Below, piece after piece: positions 27,401-39,466 of a stretch of 64,000 bases of DNA. Position 1 is the stretch's first letter; each line of letters opens with the position of its first letter. The DNA comes from Sclerurus mexicanus. Lineage: Eukaryota; Chordata; Aves; Passeriformes; Furnariidae. Position numbers and translations under genes: made by a program. The stretch covers positions 1,718,328 through 1,782,327 of the forward strand of contig VWZF01005531.1 in assembly GCA_013396755.1 (NCBI GenBank), in the 5' to 3' direction. A model generated the notes under the pieces. It had not been told where the DNA came from, did no database searches, and saw only the letters and a program-made list of their open reading frames with translations.

Positions 27401-29075
27401 ACAGCAGAGTAAGAGTGAGAAGCCCAGTGCTGGCTGCTGTTGCTTAGACGTGGTGTTTTGAAATTCAGAGACCTCGTTCCTTAAAGGAAACAACAGGTCT
27501 GTAGTGAGTTGAGGGGGGTAGCATGTTTTAAGTGTCACTCGAACTCTGGCCATGAAAAGGGAACACTTGCTTGAAAATAAGTGTGTAGCTGCAGGCTGTG
27601 CTGCTGCTGTTCAAGCTGCTGCTTTTTCTTGTTATCCTGAAAAATAATATTACAAACCTGTTACAGGTTATTAAGAAAAAGTATTGAAATTAATATCCAG
27701 GATACGCCCAACAACTTTGGTCTACTTAGTAAAAGATAAGCTACTCCTGGAATCTGCTAAGAATGAAACGAGACTTTCCAAATCTAAATTTCAATTGCAT
27801 TTCTGTGGTTGGGTGATTATATGACAGAAAAAGAAGCTGCTTTACATAAAATGAGGGGCTTGTTTGGTGCTGCATAAACCATATTAACTTACAATCAATA
27901 GCATGTGCTTCAAGTACGGCTGATGTGGAAACATTCTGGATACTATGGAAAAAAAGGAACTCAGAATAGAGGACATTGCTAATACTTACAACCCCATTAG
28001 TTCAGGGTGATTGAGTTGCTTGTATAAGTGGTTTATTTTTATCTGCATGCCCTTAAAAGTTCAAAAGAAGAGCAAACAATCTTAGTATTAGTCCATCAGT
28101 CTGATGTGCAATAAAAGTCAAGTCTGAGCTTATTAGCATGAGATCAGTACCAGTGCTGCCCTTGCAGATATTATATTCTGCTCTCCCAAATTGGCTCTGA
28201 TAGAAATCTACAGGAATCTGCCCTCCTGGTATTAGTTTTATATTGCAATGACTTTCTGGATGACTTATGCTCCAAATAATGCAAGGTTACTTGTTTTAAA
28301 ATCGTCTTGCTGGTTTGCAAACTATGGTCTGCAAAGCTTCTAACCCAAAAGTTCTTAGTGTTGCATTATTTTTCTATTCCTGAGACTAATGGCAGGCCTA
28401 CTCCCCACACTCTTCCCTTTATTATATTTCACTCTACTGCTTCCCTGTTTGACACCTTTGTAAAATTTATTCTAGAACAGTGATGGTCTGAACAAAGAAA
28501 GAGCATGTACTGTGATATGCAATAGGATGTCGTACCTCTAAGACTTTGTCTTGTGACATGACTAATTCTCGTCTTTCCGATATTTTGCTTTTTGCCTAAA
28601 AAACAATAAAATCAAATATAACTTGTCAAAGGGACAGTTTTTATATTAAAATTGTCATTGGTTAAATTTTCAATGTAAAGAGACTACTTAAAAGCTACAA
28701 GCCAGCATCTCCTATCCATCAAACATTTATCAGAAGTGAGGATTATGTGATCACACTGTGTATTTGACAGTCTTTCTCTCCCCAGAAGTTGTGGCTGGTA
28801 TCAGCAGTGGAGGAAAATCTTACAGAAATAAAATTTCTATCTGTTTGGTAAGAATAGGCAGCAGGATAGAAGACAGAAGCTGAAGCTAGTGTCCACACTG
28901 AGATAAATGCTTTGAGGATGGTTATAACTATTTTATCAGACCCAGAGGATCTACACAAGCAAGCTGCTTGTGACTACTGGGGAGGTAATTTTTTGCTATC
29001 AGCAGGAACTAATTCTCTGCATCACCTGCATTACTTGTCAGACTGCTATGACAGGCAGCTCACTGGGGCTCAGTG
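24459..29075. other. Noncoding stretch, nothing identified
   Basis: ORFs up to about 130 codons occur on both strands (for example 26035-26421 minus and 26468-26866 plus). They have no recognisable domain and no convincing splice context. No transposon was recognised. Confidence 0.5.
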
Positions 29076-29700
29076 ATAGAATCATAGAATGTTCTGAGTC
29101 GGAAGGGACCCACAAAGATCATCTCGTTCAATTCCTGGTCCTGCAGAGGGCAGCCCCAAGAATCACACCATGTGTCTGAGAGTGTTGTTCAAATGCTTCT
29201 TGAACTCTCTCAGGTTTGGTGCTGTGACCACTGCCCTGGGGAGCCTGTTCCAGTGCACAACCACCCTCTGGGTGAAAAACATTTTCCTGATATCCAGCCT
29301 AAACCTCTCCTGACTCAGCTTCATGCCATTTCCTCACCTCCTGTCTCTGGTCACAACAGTGAAGAGATCAGTGCCTGCCCCTCTGCTTTCCCCTCATGAG
29401 GATGTTGAAGACTGCAATGAGGTCTCCCCTCAGCCTCCTCTTCTCCAGGCTGAACAGACCAAGTGACCTCAACTGCTCCTTGTATGGCTCTCCCTCTAGG
29501 CCCTTCCCTATCTTTGTATCCCTCCTTTGGAAACTCACTAGTAGCTTTATATGTGTCTTATATTGTAGTCCCCAAAACTGCACACAGTATTCAAGGTGAG
29601 GCCACACCAGCACAGACCCACCTTGAGCGGCTGGTGATGCTTTTCGTGATGCTCCAATAGGGTGGCAGATCACCCTGTTGACCTCAGCATCTAATAAGCA
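29076..29700 (-). mobile_element. CR1 LINE fragment (3' part, 5'-truncated)
   Basis: CR1 is a non-LTR retrotransposon of birds and reptiles. On the + strand this copy begins with the inverted 3' tail ATAGAATCATAGAAT. It then runs through typical antisense CR1 text such as GGAAGGGACCCACAAAGATC, 'gagcctgttccagtgcacaacc' and 'gaggtctcccctcagcctcctcttctccaggctgaacag'. Read on the minus strand it still shows parts of the C-terminal ORF2 region, including RSLGLFSLEKRRLRGDL, with breaks. It is a dead fragment. Confidence 0.92.
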
Positions 29701-29752
29701 CATGTATGAGTGCAGTGAGTTGAAGTAAGGTAAGTGAAATGAAGAATCCATA

Positions 29753-30165
29753 AGAATCACAGAATTAACTAGGCTGGAAAAGACCTCTGAGATCATCGAG
29801 TCCAACCCATGACCCAACACCAGCTTGTCAACGAGACCATGACACTAAATGCAACATACAGTCTCTTCTTAAAAACCTCCAGGAACGGTGAATTCACCAC
29901 CTCCTTGGGCAGCCCATTCCAACCTCTGATCATTCTCTCTTTAAAGAATTTCTTCCTAATGTCTAACCTAAACCTTGCCTGGCACAGCTTAAGACTGTGC
30001 CCTCTTATCCTACTGCCGGCTGCCTGGGAGAAGAGACCAACCCCCACCTGGCTACAACCTCCTTTCACGTAGTTGTAGAGAGTGATAAGGTCTCCCTTGA
30101 GCCTCCTCCAGACTAAACAACCCCAGGTCCCTCAGCCTCTCCTCACAGGGCTTGTGCTCCATCTT
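29753..30165 (-). mobile_element. CR1 LINE 3' fragment, a second subfamily
   Basis: The copy opens with AGAATCACAGAATTAACTAG and continues 'ggctggaaaagacctctgagatcatcgagtccaaccc', then 'gaattcaccacctccttgggcagcccattccaa', 'ctttaaagaatttcttcctaat' and 'ctcctccagactaaacaacccc'. This is antisense CR1, with wording different from the adjacent copy at 29076-29700. The two are therefore separate insertions in the same orientation, only about 50 bases apart. Confidence 0.92.
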
Positions 30166-30460
30166 CCCTTAAGTCTGAGTACTGAAGTACAGTACGACGT
30201 ACAGTACAAAATACTGGTGAAAAAAAAAGCTAAAATAATTATGGGTTTGTATTTAAGGTGATTCAGTAAATTTTAGTGAAGAAACAAATATATTTTAAAT
30301 ATAATTTTTTAAATCATGTGATGCGTGCTGCAGTCACCTGCAGCCCTGCTTAGCCATGGTTTTGTGAGCTAATGTTGTACATCACCCAAGTGTCCTGGCT
30401 CTTCTACCACCACAAACACAGAGGTGAGTGACTCTAATTTGTGGGATGCAGAATGCCCTG

Positions 30461-30873
30461 AGCAGAAAAACATCCTTGGGAGCTGGGAAGTGTAGGAAAG
30501 GCCTGGGGGTGGTGGAACAGAACCTGAGTGTGAGCCCCCAGTGTGTCCTGGCAGCGATGGAGACCAGCAGCCTCCCAGCCCTACTGGCAGAAGCACAGCC
30601 TGTAGGTTGTGGAAAGAGTTTTCTTCCTCTCCTTGGCATTTGTTAGGCCACATGTAGATACTGCATTTCCCCTGGTGCCTGATGGGTATCAGTGAACTGT
30701 GGTAAGGCCACAGGGTGGCTGTGCACGTGTCTGGGAGGATGGGAAGGCTTCATCCTGGAGTTTTTTCAGCCTGGCTGCCTACAGCCCTGAACACCCTGCT
30801 CTGAGCTCTGAGTGTGAGGTCAGACCAAAGACCCCCCCTTCCCACCTGAACTATTCTGTGATCCTATGACTCT
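30461..30873 (+). mobile_element. Degraded CR1 fragment, sense orientation
   Basis: Sense-strand CR1 words are seen in order: a 'gaaaaacatccttggg' word, CCCCCAGTGTGTCCTGGCAG (usually 'gccagcagtgtgccctggcag'), then 'ttgttaggccacatgtagatactgcatttcc' (usually 'ctggttaggccacacctggagtactgtgtcc'). The copy ends in CTATTCTGTGATCCTATGAC, the + strand CR1 tail. It is much more diverged than the two neighbouring antisense copies, so it is probably older. Confidence 0.75.
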
Positions 30874-33084
30874 GCTGACTCATAAATCAAGATGGCTTGG
30901 TTTATGGAGGTCTCTCCTGTATTAAAGTTTTGCTTTTCTATAGCTTTGCATGAAATCACAGACATATGCACAATTTAAAAACTGCTGGAGAGTTTGTTAT
31001 GACAAGTGCTTGCATTTAATTGTTTTATTGGAAAAAATCTCTCCTTTGTTCATACTGAACAAAAAGAAACCTTTAGACTTTCAAGTTGGGGGTGAAGGCA
31101 GGAAGATCAATTTTTAAGTCAAAACAGTCTATTTTGTTTAGCACTGCACTTTTTCAGAATCTTAGGGTGGTTGATGGAATGTGGAAGATTTTAATCCTAG
31201 AAGACTAATTTAAATTGCAACTGTGTGTTTAGAAACCCAAGGCACCTTTCACCAGAGGGACACACGAAGGTGCCAGCTACCCTCATGCTTGTATTTGTTC
31301 CTGTGGTAAAACATAAGGAATCCTGTTGGTATGAAGCCATTGTTATGTCCACAAAATAGGAGATTAGGAAAATGCACAGTTGAAAATTGGTCAGTCACCA
31401 GCTGATATTTGTGACAGAAAGGTGTATCATGTACATTTCTTCATGGATAACTGCATGCCTTGAGACCAAACAATTTGGGATCCACCTTGAGCAGCATTAG
31501 AAGAGACCTCAAGACTCACTAAGCCACACACTTGAGGCTACTGTGACTCATCCAAAAGTTTGCTCCCAAAAAACCCATGCAGTCAGAGACAGCAGTGAAA
31601 GCGGTGTTTTGTCATGCCAGTGACAGGCAGCAAAATCTTTGCTGCACCCGTGTCTGGACAGAGCTGCACATCACAGAAGTGCCCTGACATTTATAAGTCC
31701 AAACTTATAACCTATTTTCTTCACATATCATGGTTTTTTTTCTTCACAAGACCGCGTTCATACCTTTATAAAGTCATTTGTCTTTTCTTCTAACCTTCTC
31801 AATGACTCCTGCAAACATGCCTGTGACAGAAAAAGGGTTAGCAGTGGATGAGGGTGGACAGAGCGAGACAGAAGGCAGTCAAAGGGTTAATGAGATGGGA
31901 CAGCAAACAGAAGTCTTGCTGTAAGTTTTGCATTTCTCTATCTATAGACATTCTTAATGGTAATTATGCTATTTGGGTTTATTCCTTTCAGGAAAAAAAC
32001 CAAATCAAATCCTTTCTATGCCAGTTATTTCGGGTTGTTTTACAAATAAGATGAAGGAAGTGTGTGTGTATGTGTGTATGTGCATGTGTTCAGGAATTCA
32101 GCTTACAACCCATTCCTTACTGCAGTTATATGTAGAATTTGGTGGAAGAGCCAGCTGAACAGGAAAAATGTCCTCTTGCTTCTTTTTACCAGTGGCAGCA
32201 GCTCTGGTCTCAGGTGTTCTTGGGCTTGTGTCTAAACTGCAAAGCCTTTAAATGAGGAACTGCATTTCTCCTCGTGCTTTTAAAATACCTGGTATTCTAA
32301 ATGCTAGCCCTGGTTGGGGACCCAGTATACCACAAGTTATTTCTGGCTTTATTATCAGCCAGTGTGTTGTCCAGCTGCATTCTTCCCCAGGAAAGATGCT
32401 CTTGCTCAAGCTATCCAACCCTTGATAAATGGGAATATCTGGACATTTCTGGGGATCAAGTAAAAAAGTGTAAAGTGTGTATACTACAGATTTTATCAAG
32501 TCATTAATAGAAGGATATGTTATTATTTGACCACTTGCCTTCAAATTATTTATGCCCTCTAAATATGGAGTCTGTTGATGCTTGAGAAGTTTACATTCAG
32601 CATTCTGAAAATTAAATATAAGTCATGAAATATCAAATTAAAATATACATTGTTAAGAAGAAAAAATGCAGTGGAGAGTGCACATTTTCTTCCATTCTTT
32701 TTATATAAGAGTTCTTGATTCTTCAGAGCTGTGTGCTTCTGTTCAAGATGACAGAAAGTTTCCCTGTGAGGCCTGGTTATGAAACTGACAGACACAAAAA
32801 TGTAAAAATTTCTAAAGATGTCCTTGCAGGAACATTTTAGTTCTGCTTCCCATCAAGGACATGATTTTCAAAACATGTCTGAAACATTAAAATAACAATA
32901 GATGTCACTTAAGAACACTGGGAAGAGGAAAGCTGTTTTCAAGTTAAGTCCTTAAATACTTTAAAACATATTTAGTGCTATTGTCCAGTTGTCTTCAGTT
33001 GACAGGAAATTCACAGTATTTGGAAAGTACATAAATTCCTTTTCTACAATAAGCTAAAGTAGCAGATTGCCTAGCCTCACAAGC
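30874..33084. other. Noncoding stretch with a (TG)n-like tract
   Basis: No exon or interspersed repeat was recognised. An imperfect TG/TATG microsatellite lies at 32061-32089. Confidence 0.5.
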
Positions 33085-33099
33085 TTTTTTTTTTTTTTT
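33085..33099 (+). repeat. Poly(T) run
   Basis: Fifteen consecutive T. Read on the minus strand it is an A-run inside the open frame that follows the candidate third exon at 33204. This argues that any real coding exon ends before it. Confidence 0.9.
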
Positions 33100-33326
33100 G
33101 ACATGACCCTCTTGGTAAATATTTTTGCGTGTCCCTTTCTCTGCCCAAAAGCACATGAAACAGAGAATGAAGTCCATTTGAATCACCCGGAAAAATTCTT
33201 CCAACTGCACCGAGACCAAGGGAGTACAAGTTACTTGCCCAGATTCTCACCACGAATCAGCTACAGGCAGTACAAGAAGGTTGGGGGGGTCTATGACCAC
33301 AGACCCATTAGAAATGCCCATCCTAC

Positions 33327-33432
33327 CTCCTCCGTCTGCGACTCCGGTTCTTTCTTGCCTGTTGCAGGACTGACACCTGCAACATCTTTCTGTTCCATTT
33401 GGGTCCCCAGGGGCACAGGGGATGTCTGAAAA
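33327..33432 (-). CDS. Candidate coding exon 2 of an unassigned minus-strand gene
   Basis: On the minus strand an acceptor (CTAACTCTGTAG) precedes position 33432, and a donor (GAG|GTAGGA) follows position 33327. The 106 bases plus the two bases carried over from the candidate exon at 34838-34914 give 36 open codons with no stop. They contain SPVPLGTQMEQ and end KKEPESQTEE. The peptide is hydrophilic, rich in E/K/Q/T/P and has no cysteine, unlike the chance ORFs around it. An alternative acceptor 7 bases downstream (TTTTCAG) would break the phase with exon 1. A possible third exon begins at 33204 after an acceptor ending GGTGCAG, giving LEEFFRVIQMDF; it runs into a poly(A) tract. I do not recognise the family. 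Confidence 0.3.
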
Positions 33433-33922
33433 CTACAGAGTTAGAGTGTCAGCCACCATTCCGGTTATGTGCAAAAAGGCAAGGCAGAAGCAAGACTGTT
33501 AAAACAGAAATTCAAATTTCCCCATACCTTTCTTTCCACCCTCCATGTGTATTTTCTCTTGTTACATGAAATGATGATAAAATAACCAAATTGAGCTTTT
33601 TAATGTAACACCAACTTAATCCCATTTTCAGCCAATGAATGGCTTTGATGAACTTTCCAAAACATTTTGCATTCCCATTTTTCTGTACTTTTTCATTGTC
33701 TGTCTTGGCCAAGAAGTAGGTGCACCAAGATATATAGAGAACAACCTTATCTCATGTTTATTTTAGCTGAACAAGGAAGAGGAAGTTGACAAAATCTCAG
33801 AAAAAAAATTGTGTTTCCCTGGTGAGTTTTGAGTAGAAGTGGTTGTACTTCTGCTCAGACCTACTTGATGCCAAAAGTGTCCACCTTGCAACCTTACTAT
33901 GGTAAGTACTCTAGAGGTATTT
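33433..33922. other. Short noncoding stretch
   Basis: If the candidate gene at 33327-34914 is real, this is intron. It shows no features of its own. Confidence 0.4.
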
Positions 33923-34785
33923 TCATAGAATATGATGAGTTGGAAGGAACCCACCAGGATCACTGAATCCAACTCCTGGCCCTGTGCAGGACACCCCAAA
34001 AATCCCACCTTCTGCCTGAAAACGTTGTCCAAACACTTCTTGAACTGAGACAGGCTTGGTGCTGTGACCACTTCCCTGGGGAGCCTGTTCCAGTGCACAA
34101 CCACTCTCTGGGGAAAAAAGCTTTTCCTGTTATCTAAACCTCCCCTGACTCAGTTTCATGCCATTTCCTCAACTCCTGTCACAACAGTGAAGAGATTGGT
34201 ACTTGCCCCTCTGCTTTCCCCTCATGAGGATGTTGAAGACTGCAATGAGGTCTCCCCTCAGTCTCCTCTTGTCCAGGCTGAACAGACCAAGTGACCTCAG
34301 TCGCTCCTCATAAGGTTTCTCCTCCAGACCCTTTACCACCCTCGTGGTCTTCCTTTGAATGCTCTCCAAGGGCTTAATATCTTTTTTTATGTTGAGGCAC
34401 CCCAAACAGCCCACAATATTCCAGGTGAGGCCGCCCCAGTGCAGAGCAGAGCGGGACAATCCCCTCCCTCGCCCAGCTGGCGATGCTTTGCCTGATGCCC
34501 CCCAGGACAGGGTTGGCCCTCCTGGCTGCCAGGGCACTGCTGACTCAGATTCAACTGGCCATCAACCAGGACCCCCAGGTCCTTTTCCACAGCACTCTTT
34601 CCAGCCTCTCATTCCTCAGTCTATACACGCAACCCTGTCCTGGGTGCAGAATCTGGCACTTTCCCTTGTTAATCTTTATACAGTTGATGATTGCCCATCT
34701 CTCTAAATTGCTGAGGTCTCTCTGCAGGGCCTCTGTGCCCTCAGGGGAGTTGACAGCTCCTCATAATTCAGTGTAGTTTACTTTC
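33923..34785 (-). mobile_element. CR1 LINE fragment of about 860 bp
   Basis: The + strand begins TCATAGAATATGATGAGTTG. It runs through antisense CR1 landmarks: 'gagcctgttccagtgcacaacc', 'gatgttgaagactgcaatgaggtctcccctcag', 'catcaaccaggacccccaggtccttttcc' and 'ctgaggtctctctgcagggcctctgtgccc', then ends abruptly at its 5' truncation. The minus strand keeps a broken ORF2 C-terminal region that includes the words KPYEERLRSLGLFSLDKR. The copy lies between the two exons of the candidate minus-strand gene. Confidence 0.93.
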
Positions 34786-34837
34786 TTCTTGTTCTAGAAG
34801 ACACAATAAAGAGGGAAATTGCTCAAGCTGCACTCAC

Positions 34838-34914
34838 CTTTCAACATGCTGGTTTTCACTGAGGGGCTGCTTGTTTTCATCAGGAAGTTGGGAACCCATC
34901 TTGCTGAGATCCAT
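34838..34914 (-). CDS. Candidate first coding exon of an unassigned minus-strand gene
   Basis: On the minus strand an ATG at 34914 in good context (CAAAGATGG) opens 25 codons, MDLSKMGSQLPDENKQ then PLSENQHVE. They end with two spare bases at a consensus donor (AAAG|GTGAGT, exon end 34838). The phase matches an acceptor at 33432, giving a joined open frame across a 1.4 kb intron that contains a CR1. A plausible acceptor upstream (GCTTGCAG, near 34944) would make this an exon carrying both 5' UTR and the start. No signal peptide or membrane segment is present in the first 61 residues. Product unknown. A lineage-specific or fast-evolving gene, or chance, are the alternatives. Confidence 0.33.
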
Positions 34915-37900
34915 CTTTGCACTCTGTAGATGAGGTCACATCTGCAAGCAGTATCTTCCTACAAAAATATTGCACAGAAAAATCTGTGGTTTCACACAAA
35001 ACGCTGTGTCATGTCCCATCTCCTGCAGAGCTGGAATGAGATGCTCAGGTGGACTATATAATTTGCTCTCACAAATTCTTCATGTCTGACAGACCTCACA
35101 GTGGGTTGTCTCTTATATGTTTGTAATACCAGATTTTTTCAGATTTTCAGACTGGCTGGTAGAAAACCTGTCTCATAGCAAGCTCTAACAGAGCAATACA
35201 ATTTATTTCATAGCAGCAACTGCCATAAAACTGCTAAATACACAAAACCCTTTGACTCTTTTTCTTGTTTTTAAGCCATGGTAAGTCTAATTTTAATTTT
35301 AGTACTGTCACTGCTGAATTTATCTCTATTTCCATTTTTAGACAGGACTCTTGGGCATAAATAGGCTGGAGGCCATCATAACAGGATATAAGGGACTCAT
35401 CCAGAAAGAACAGTCCCCATCCAAGCTTTAGCTAGGAGGTTGCCACAGGCACAGGACCACAAACCAGTGCCCCAAGGGATGTCGCGAGGGACGAGGCTGC
35501 AGCAGCTCACTCAGCCCCTGCTCAGCAGAAGGAAGTACTGGGTGAGGCTGTGACACAATTTCATGTTTGGNNNNNCCCCCCCCCAGCCCTTGATCCCAAG
35601 CACAGAAAGCTCTACTGTAATTCTGCACAGGCTTTCAAGGACAAAACAGTCTGCAGGAAAGCAGCTTTCAGAGGTATTTCCCACGGATAGCTCTGCCACC
35701 CTATTTATACAGCAAAGGGATTGAAGTCTTCCTCCGGTGTTCACAGCAAGGATGACAAATATAAACCGAGGGACAGATTTGAGGCAGCTGCCCTTCTGAG
35801 TGCTGTAACTCGGCTGCTGCTGTGGATGCAGCCTGTGGCCCTGTGAGGGTCTGTGGGCAGGAGTGGTGGCTGTGCAGCTGGGCATAGAACCAAAATCCCT
35901 CAGCTCACTCCAAAAGAACAAATGTATTTACAGGGTGAGAGACAAGAGGTGAGGGTGTAGGCAGGGTGTCAGAGGAAATGTAGGTGCCTCGGTCCGGCAG
36001 TGAAACCTCTGACATAAACCAAATTTTTACTGAACGAGATGAGAACAAAGATGGAGGTTTCACACATCATCTCTAAAATGCAGATAATCCAAATAATCCA
36101 GAGTAATCCAGGCATTCACATTTTGCTCCATGGGAGGATGACATCCCACACCTGCGTTACTTAAACTGCTTTATGCACCTTGAGTCTCCTCAATTTTGCC
36201 ATGCAGGCAGAGAAACAACCTTGTATTTTTACAAAAGTTCGTCTTCTGTACCACCCTGTAAAATATTTGCACTGCGAAGGGGAAGGAGTGAAGGGCCAGG
36301 GGCCTTGACATATGCTTGATTGTCCCTGTACCATGTTTCAGCAAAAGTCACATGTGAGACAGGAAAGGAGGGGGACAAGCATGGCAATAACTGACCAAAA
36401 AAATCCCAGAGTTCTTTTCTACACTTTCACACCATTCTGCCAGCTGACTGATTTACACATCCCCCCCAAAAGCTGAACCCTGCACCTAAGCCAGAAAAAG
36501 CCCCACAGCAAAAGAAGGAAATAAAGAAAATCATGGAGTAAAAAGGGACAGCTAGAATTAGAGGGCTACACTCCATGACTCACAAGGATGAATATTTCTT
36601 TTCCAAACATGGTTACAGATTTATCTGTCACATCCAAACCCCCAAGAGCCTCGGGTACAATGAGGTGGTGTAAAATAATAGTTTCTTAGTTAAGAGACAC
36701 TACTCAGCATCTTGCCTTTGTATTTGTGCAAGAAGACTCAGTTATGGCCCCAAGGGTAAAAGCCCTGTCACCATCCCTGCAATGGCACTGTCCCAGGTGT
36801 GGATTTTGCAGTTGCAGGTTTGGTGCTGGTAGGTTTAATTTCCACACTGACCTCACTGAGGGGGTGTTTCTCCCCATCAGTGTGGCAGAAGGGTCAGTGG
36901 TCTTCAGTGTGGGTTGAGTGGGGCAGGTAAGGTTGCTCCTCACACTGCTCCCTCGATCTCACCGTGGCTCATGACCCCACTCTCTCACCTGCAGGTTTTT
37001 GCTCGCAGTGGTCCCATCCTTTGGCAACTCATAGAACCCAAACAGACTGTGCATCCCAGCAAGGTGTAAAACTTGTTGATATTGCCTTATTTTTCAGGTG
37101 AGCTTTGGAGTCTTTCTCCTGATGGCCATTCTCTCAGGTACTAGTCTCATCAGTGGCACTATTAATTCTTATTGCAGAGGATGTATATAATTTCCCTGTT
37201 TGGTTCTGTCAGCAAAGCAGCTAAGCTGCTGGGGCAGAGGTGAGATTAATTTTGTAACACAGGACTGCTTCATATTCAGGACTCAGTTCAACAAAGCACT
37301 TAGGCAAAGAAATAATGACCAGCTTGTATGAGAAAATTAGTGCTCAAAGTTAATTGTGTGCTTTTAAAATTGGGTCTTGTATCAAACCAATCAAATGATC
37401 TACTCCATTACAAGCTCCTGCTAACAAATACGTGCCCTGGACTTTCTTTCCTCAAAAGGAGAAACAGATGCTGATGGGGCTTTGAAAAAGCTATCAACAT
37501 TCAGTAGGAACATAGCAGAGACTTTAAATATGTTGGCTTGCTCCTTGCTAGCTTTTACCAACCAGAAAATGCAGTGTGCCAGCACTTCAGTGACAATCAG
37601 TCAAGTCCTTTAACAAGCAAATGCACTATATATTAAAAGTCAAACAGGGCATTTTTCTTTCCCCTTGAGACCGTCTCAGTGGAATCTGATAACTAAGTAT
37701 TTTTTGACACCATGAGTCCTGAGATTTCTAGTATGCATCACACAAAAAAAGTAATCTGAGTGACAGGAGGATTAACTGTGCAGGGAACAGCAGGAAAGAC
37801 AGGATGCTATCTGCAACGTGATGCACATAAAGCTGAAGGTAGTGATTAGAAGTGATGCATTCTTGTGAAGCCAGATATATTCTCACATGGGCATAGGCTA

Positions 37901-39466
37901 CAAACAAGCTCATGAAATAAACCACCTCAGAGCTCTTGCTGACCAGCAAATAATATGCTGTACAACTCTATTAGATTAAGCACAGAAACATCTTAACCTA
38001 AATAAACTGATGAATTTATCAATTAAACCATGTTTCTATAGGAGAAGACTACGATGTCAAAACTTTCAACTTTTTCAACAAAAAATGTGTGATGGACAAA
38101 ACCTGGGATGCAGCTGTGGTTGAAATGGTTCATACAATAAGTTGCCAGCTCACATCTTCATTTTCCATGCTGTTACTGAGGTCTGTGGTGAGCAGCCCAG
38201 CTAGGCTGTCACTTTTCAGAGACAGTCTCTGAGGAACTACAGATGCTAAAGTTAGATACGGTGCTGCATGCTAATGCACGAGATTCAATAACCTAGACCA
38301 CATTATTGCTGCAGTCCACGTCTGACCAGCTGGAGCTGGTGTTATTTCCACTAGTCCCCAAATTAATTTCTCAGTTTAATTTTAAATGGAAGAATGATTT
38401 TGCTGCTGCTGATTTAGATTCATTGTGGCTTGTTTTGGTGCCTCTGCATTTTAGATATATTCTGAATCGCCACATCAGCCTCTAAGGATGGGTTAGTGTA
38501 GTGCACTGAAGTCTTCTTGGAAGTCCAGGGCCGTGACTGCAAAAGGGGAACCAGAAAGCTGGCTGTTATGGTGATCAGCATGCAGTCTTGGTTGCGCCAA
38601 CACTCTCCGTCTCCATCCATCCATCCTGCCAGCATTTAGAAAATTAGAAATGCTATCTCCCAAATTGAGGAACTTGGCTGCAAGAAAAAAATAGACAAGT
38701 TTGCTTTGCTTTGCTCGAATTTCCGCGTTCCCTGACTTTGTGTGCCTGATTTTGCAGTCTCAGTGGTGGCATATCTCTGACTTCATGCCTTAACTTCTAA
38801 CTCCTTTTTCCTGCTTGTGCTCCTTTACCCGTTATGGCTGTCTTCTTTCTTTGAGACATCTCCGGCTCTTTACAGACCATGTACTTCACTGTGTGGAAGT
38901 GCTGGGCATCCGCTCACAATCCCTCGCTGAACATCTCTCCTGTCCTCCGGAGGAAGATAAAATCTGTGGTCACCAGATGCAGAGGGCCTCACTTGAAAAA
39001 GGCAGGGGTTTTGACTGTTCTGTGGTACAGATGTCTGTCCCATTTGAGCATTAATATTTCATTTATACCAAGATTTCTTGCTTGTGTATGGGTAAAAAAC
39101 CTAAACGTCTGAGTTCATCACCGCTCTGCATCCATCATGAGTTTTCAAAGTTCAATTTCATTGTTTATTCAATAGTATTTAAAAAAAAATTTGCTGTTTC
39201 CAAATCTGCTCGCTCAGAGAAGGATGTCTACCATGAATGCTCAGATGGTGGATGCCTGCATCTTCTTTTTAGTAGACACAGTGCTTAAAGGACTTCGGCT
39301 TCTCTTCCAGTTGGTTGGAAAGACTTGATTTTCCTGGTTTTTTTCTTTTTGGTTTTTTTTGGGGGGTTGGTTTAGACTAGATTTGGCAACCATGAAAACC
39401 ACATATCAGCATCTGAACTGGACTAAAAATAGGGATGATTTTATGCCTTCTTTTCATCTCCTACAG
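34915..39466. other. Noncoding stretch with an N-run
   Basis: No supported gene or interspersed repeat was seen. Five N at 35571-35575 sit directly before nine C, so this is an unresolved or gap position beside a homopolymer. The minus-strand ORFs that cross it are unreliable. Confidence 0.5.
35571..35575. other. Assembly gap / undetermined bases
   Basis: Five consecutive N followed by a C-run (35576-35584). Confidence 0.98.

Noticed and set aside
28743..28958. Minus-strand ORF with a membrane-like stretch
   Set aside because: No acceptor and donor in phase, and no family. The hydrophobic run is not enough evidence.
29368..29820. 150-codon minus-strand ORF with protein-like blocks
   Set aside because: It is the antisense of the CR1 at 29076-29700 and represents decayed CR1 ORF2, not a host gene.
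33067..33429. 120-codon + strand ORF containing KFFQLHRDQG
   Set aside because: It runs opposite to the candidate minus-strand exons over the same bases, starts in a poly(T) tract and lacks an acceptor. The minus-strand reading has matched splice phases and was preferred.
34169..34537. 122-codon minus-strand ORF
   Set aside because: Decayed ORF2 of the CR1 at 33923-34785; not a host gene.
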